A program made the position numbers and the translations under genes. From the NCBI GenBank assembly GCA_937873165.1, contig CALMVH010000163.1, forward strand, positions 1 through 6,333: a stretch of 6,333 bases of DNA, given 5' to 3'. The DNA is from an uncultured Rhodospirillales bacterium. GTDB lineage: Bacteria; Pseudomonadota; Alphaproteobacteria; CALMVH01. Below the pieces are notes generated by a model that had not been told where the DNA came from, did not search any database, and was given only the letters and a program-made list of their open reading frames with translations. Position 1 is the stretch's first letter; each line of letters begins with the position of its first letter. Of this stretch, positions 6,136 through 6,333 are shown piece after piece.

Positions 6136-6333
6136 ATGAAGTCGATCATATCTGTCTTTGCGCATCGGCCGAGAGCTGGACTGGCCGTGCTGTGCCTGGC
6201 TGCGGCCTCGTGCGCGCCCGATGTGACGTCGCTTGGGCACGACATCTATCGCACCAGCGCGCGGGGACATGGCGTGGAGTCATTCGACACGCTGAAAGCC
6301 GACGCGGGGCAGGATGCGCAGAAATACTGTGCC
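6136..6333 (+). CDS. Small predicted lipoprotein, 3' end outside the window
   Basis: From the ATG at 6136, 66 codons stay open to the right edge. The N-terminus has basic residues (K2, H10, R11, R13), a hydrophobic stretch (about 15-25, AGLAVLCLAAA) and then a cysteine at 26 in the context LAAASC. This is an acceptable, though not ideal, lipobox for signal peptidase II, so the mature protein would be anchored at C26 in the cell envelope. The following part, with a Y-R-x-S-A block and a late alanine-, lysine- and aspartate-rich segment ending KYCA, resembles small uncharacterised proteobacterial lipoproteins, but I cannot name a family. GGAG at 6123-6126, 9 bases before the ATG, is a good ribosome binding site. 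The gap from ssb is only 22 bases with no terminator, so it is probably in an operon with ssb. The frame is real with good probability; the function is unknown. Confidence 0.7.
   Translation, partial: MKSIISVFAHRPRAGLAVLCLAAASCAPDVTSLGHDIYRTSARGHGVESFDTLKADAGQDAQKYCA

Overview
The window looks like a piece of an alphaproteobacterial chromosome. The SSB N-terminus (MAGSVNKVILVGNLGKDPE), the UvrA sequence and the GC-rich DNA all fit that class. The order or genus cannot be fixed from the sequence alone. Four complete genes and two edge-truncated genes can be supported.

Layout from left to right. Positions 1-103 hold the 5' part of a minus-strand hypothetical gene that runs off the left edge. 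Positions 104-250 are a short spacer with a candidate promoter for that gene. Positions 251-3103 (minus) hold an intact uvrA, the DNA-damage recognition ATPase of nucleotide excision repair. Positions 3193-3978 (minus), upstream of uvrA on the same strand, hold an N-formylglutamate amidohydrolase-family hydrolase. Positions 4070-5461 (plus), divergent from it, hold a divergent member of the glutamate-cysteine ligase family 2 (carboxylate-amine ligase) fold. The 91-bp spacer between these two is AT-richer and carries promoter-like hexamers for both directions. Positions 5589-6113 (plus) hold ssb, and 6136-6333 (plus) hold the start of a small predicted lipoprotein gene cut by the right edge, probably cotranscribed with ssb.

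uvrA and ssb are often divergent neighbours in Proteobacteria. Here they keep that orientation but are separated by the amidohydrolase/ligase pair. One gene product probably makes an amide (peptide) bond at a carboxylate using ATP, and the other probably breaks one, so they could form a small synthesis/hydrolysis module for a glutamyl-type or N-acyl amino-acid metabolite. This pair is the best candidate in the window for an undescribed system; its substrate and any link to DNA repair are unknown. No mobile element, CRISPR array, tRNA or rRNA was seen.
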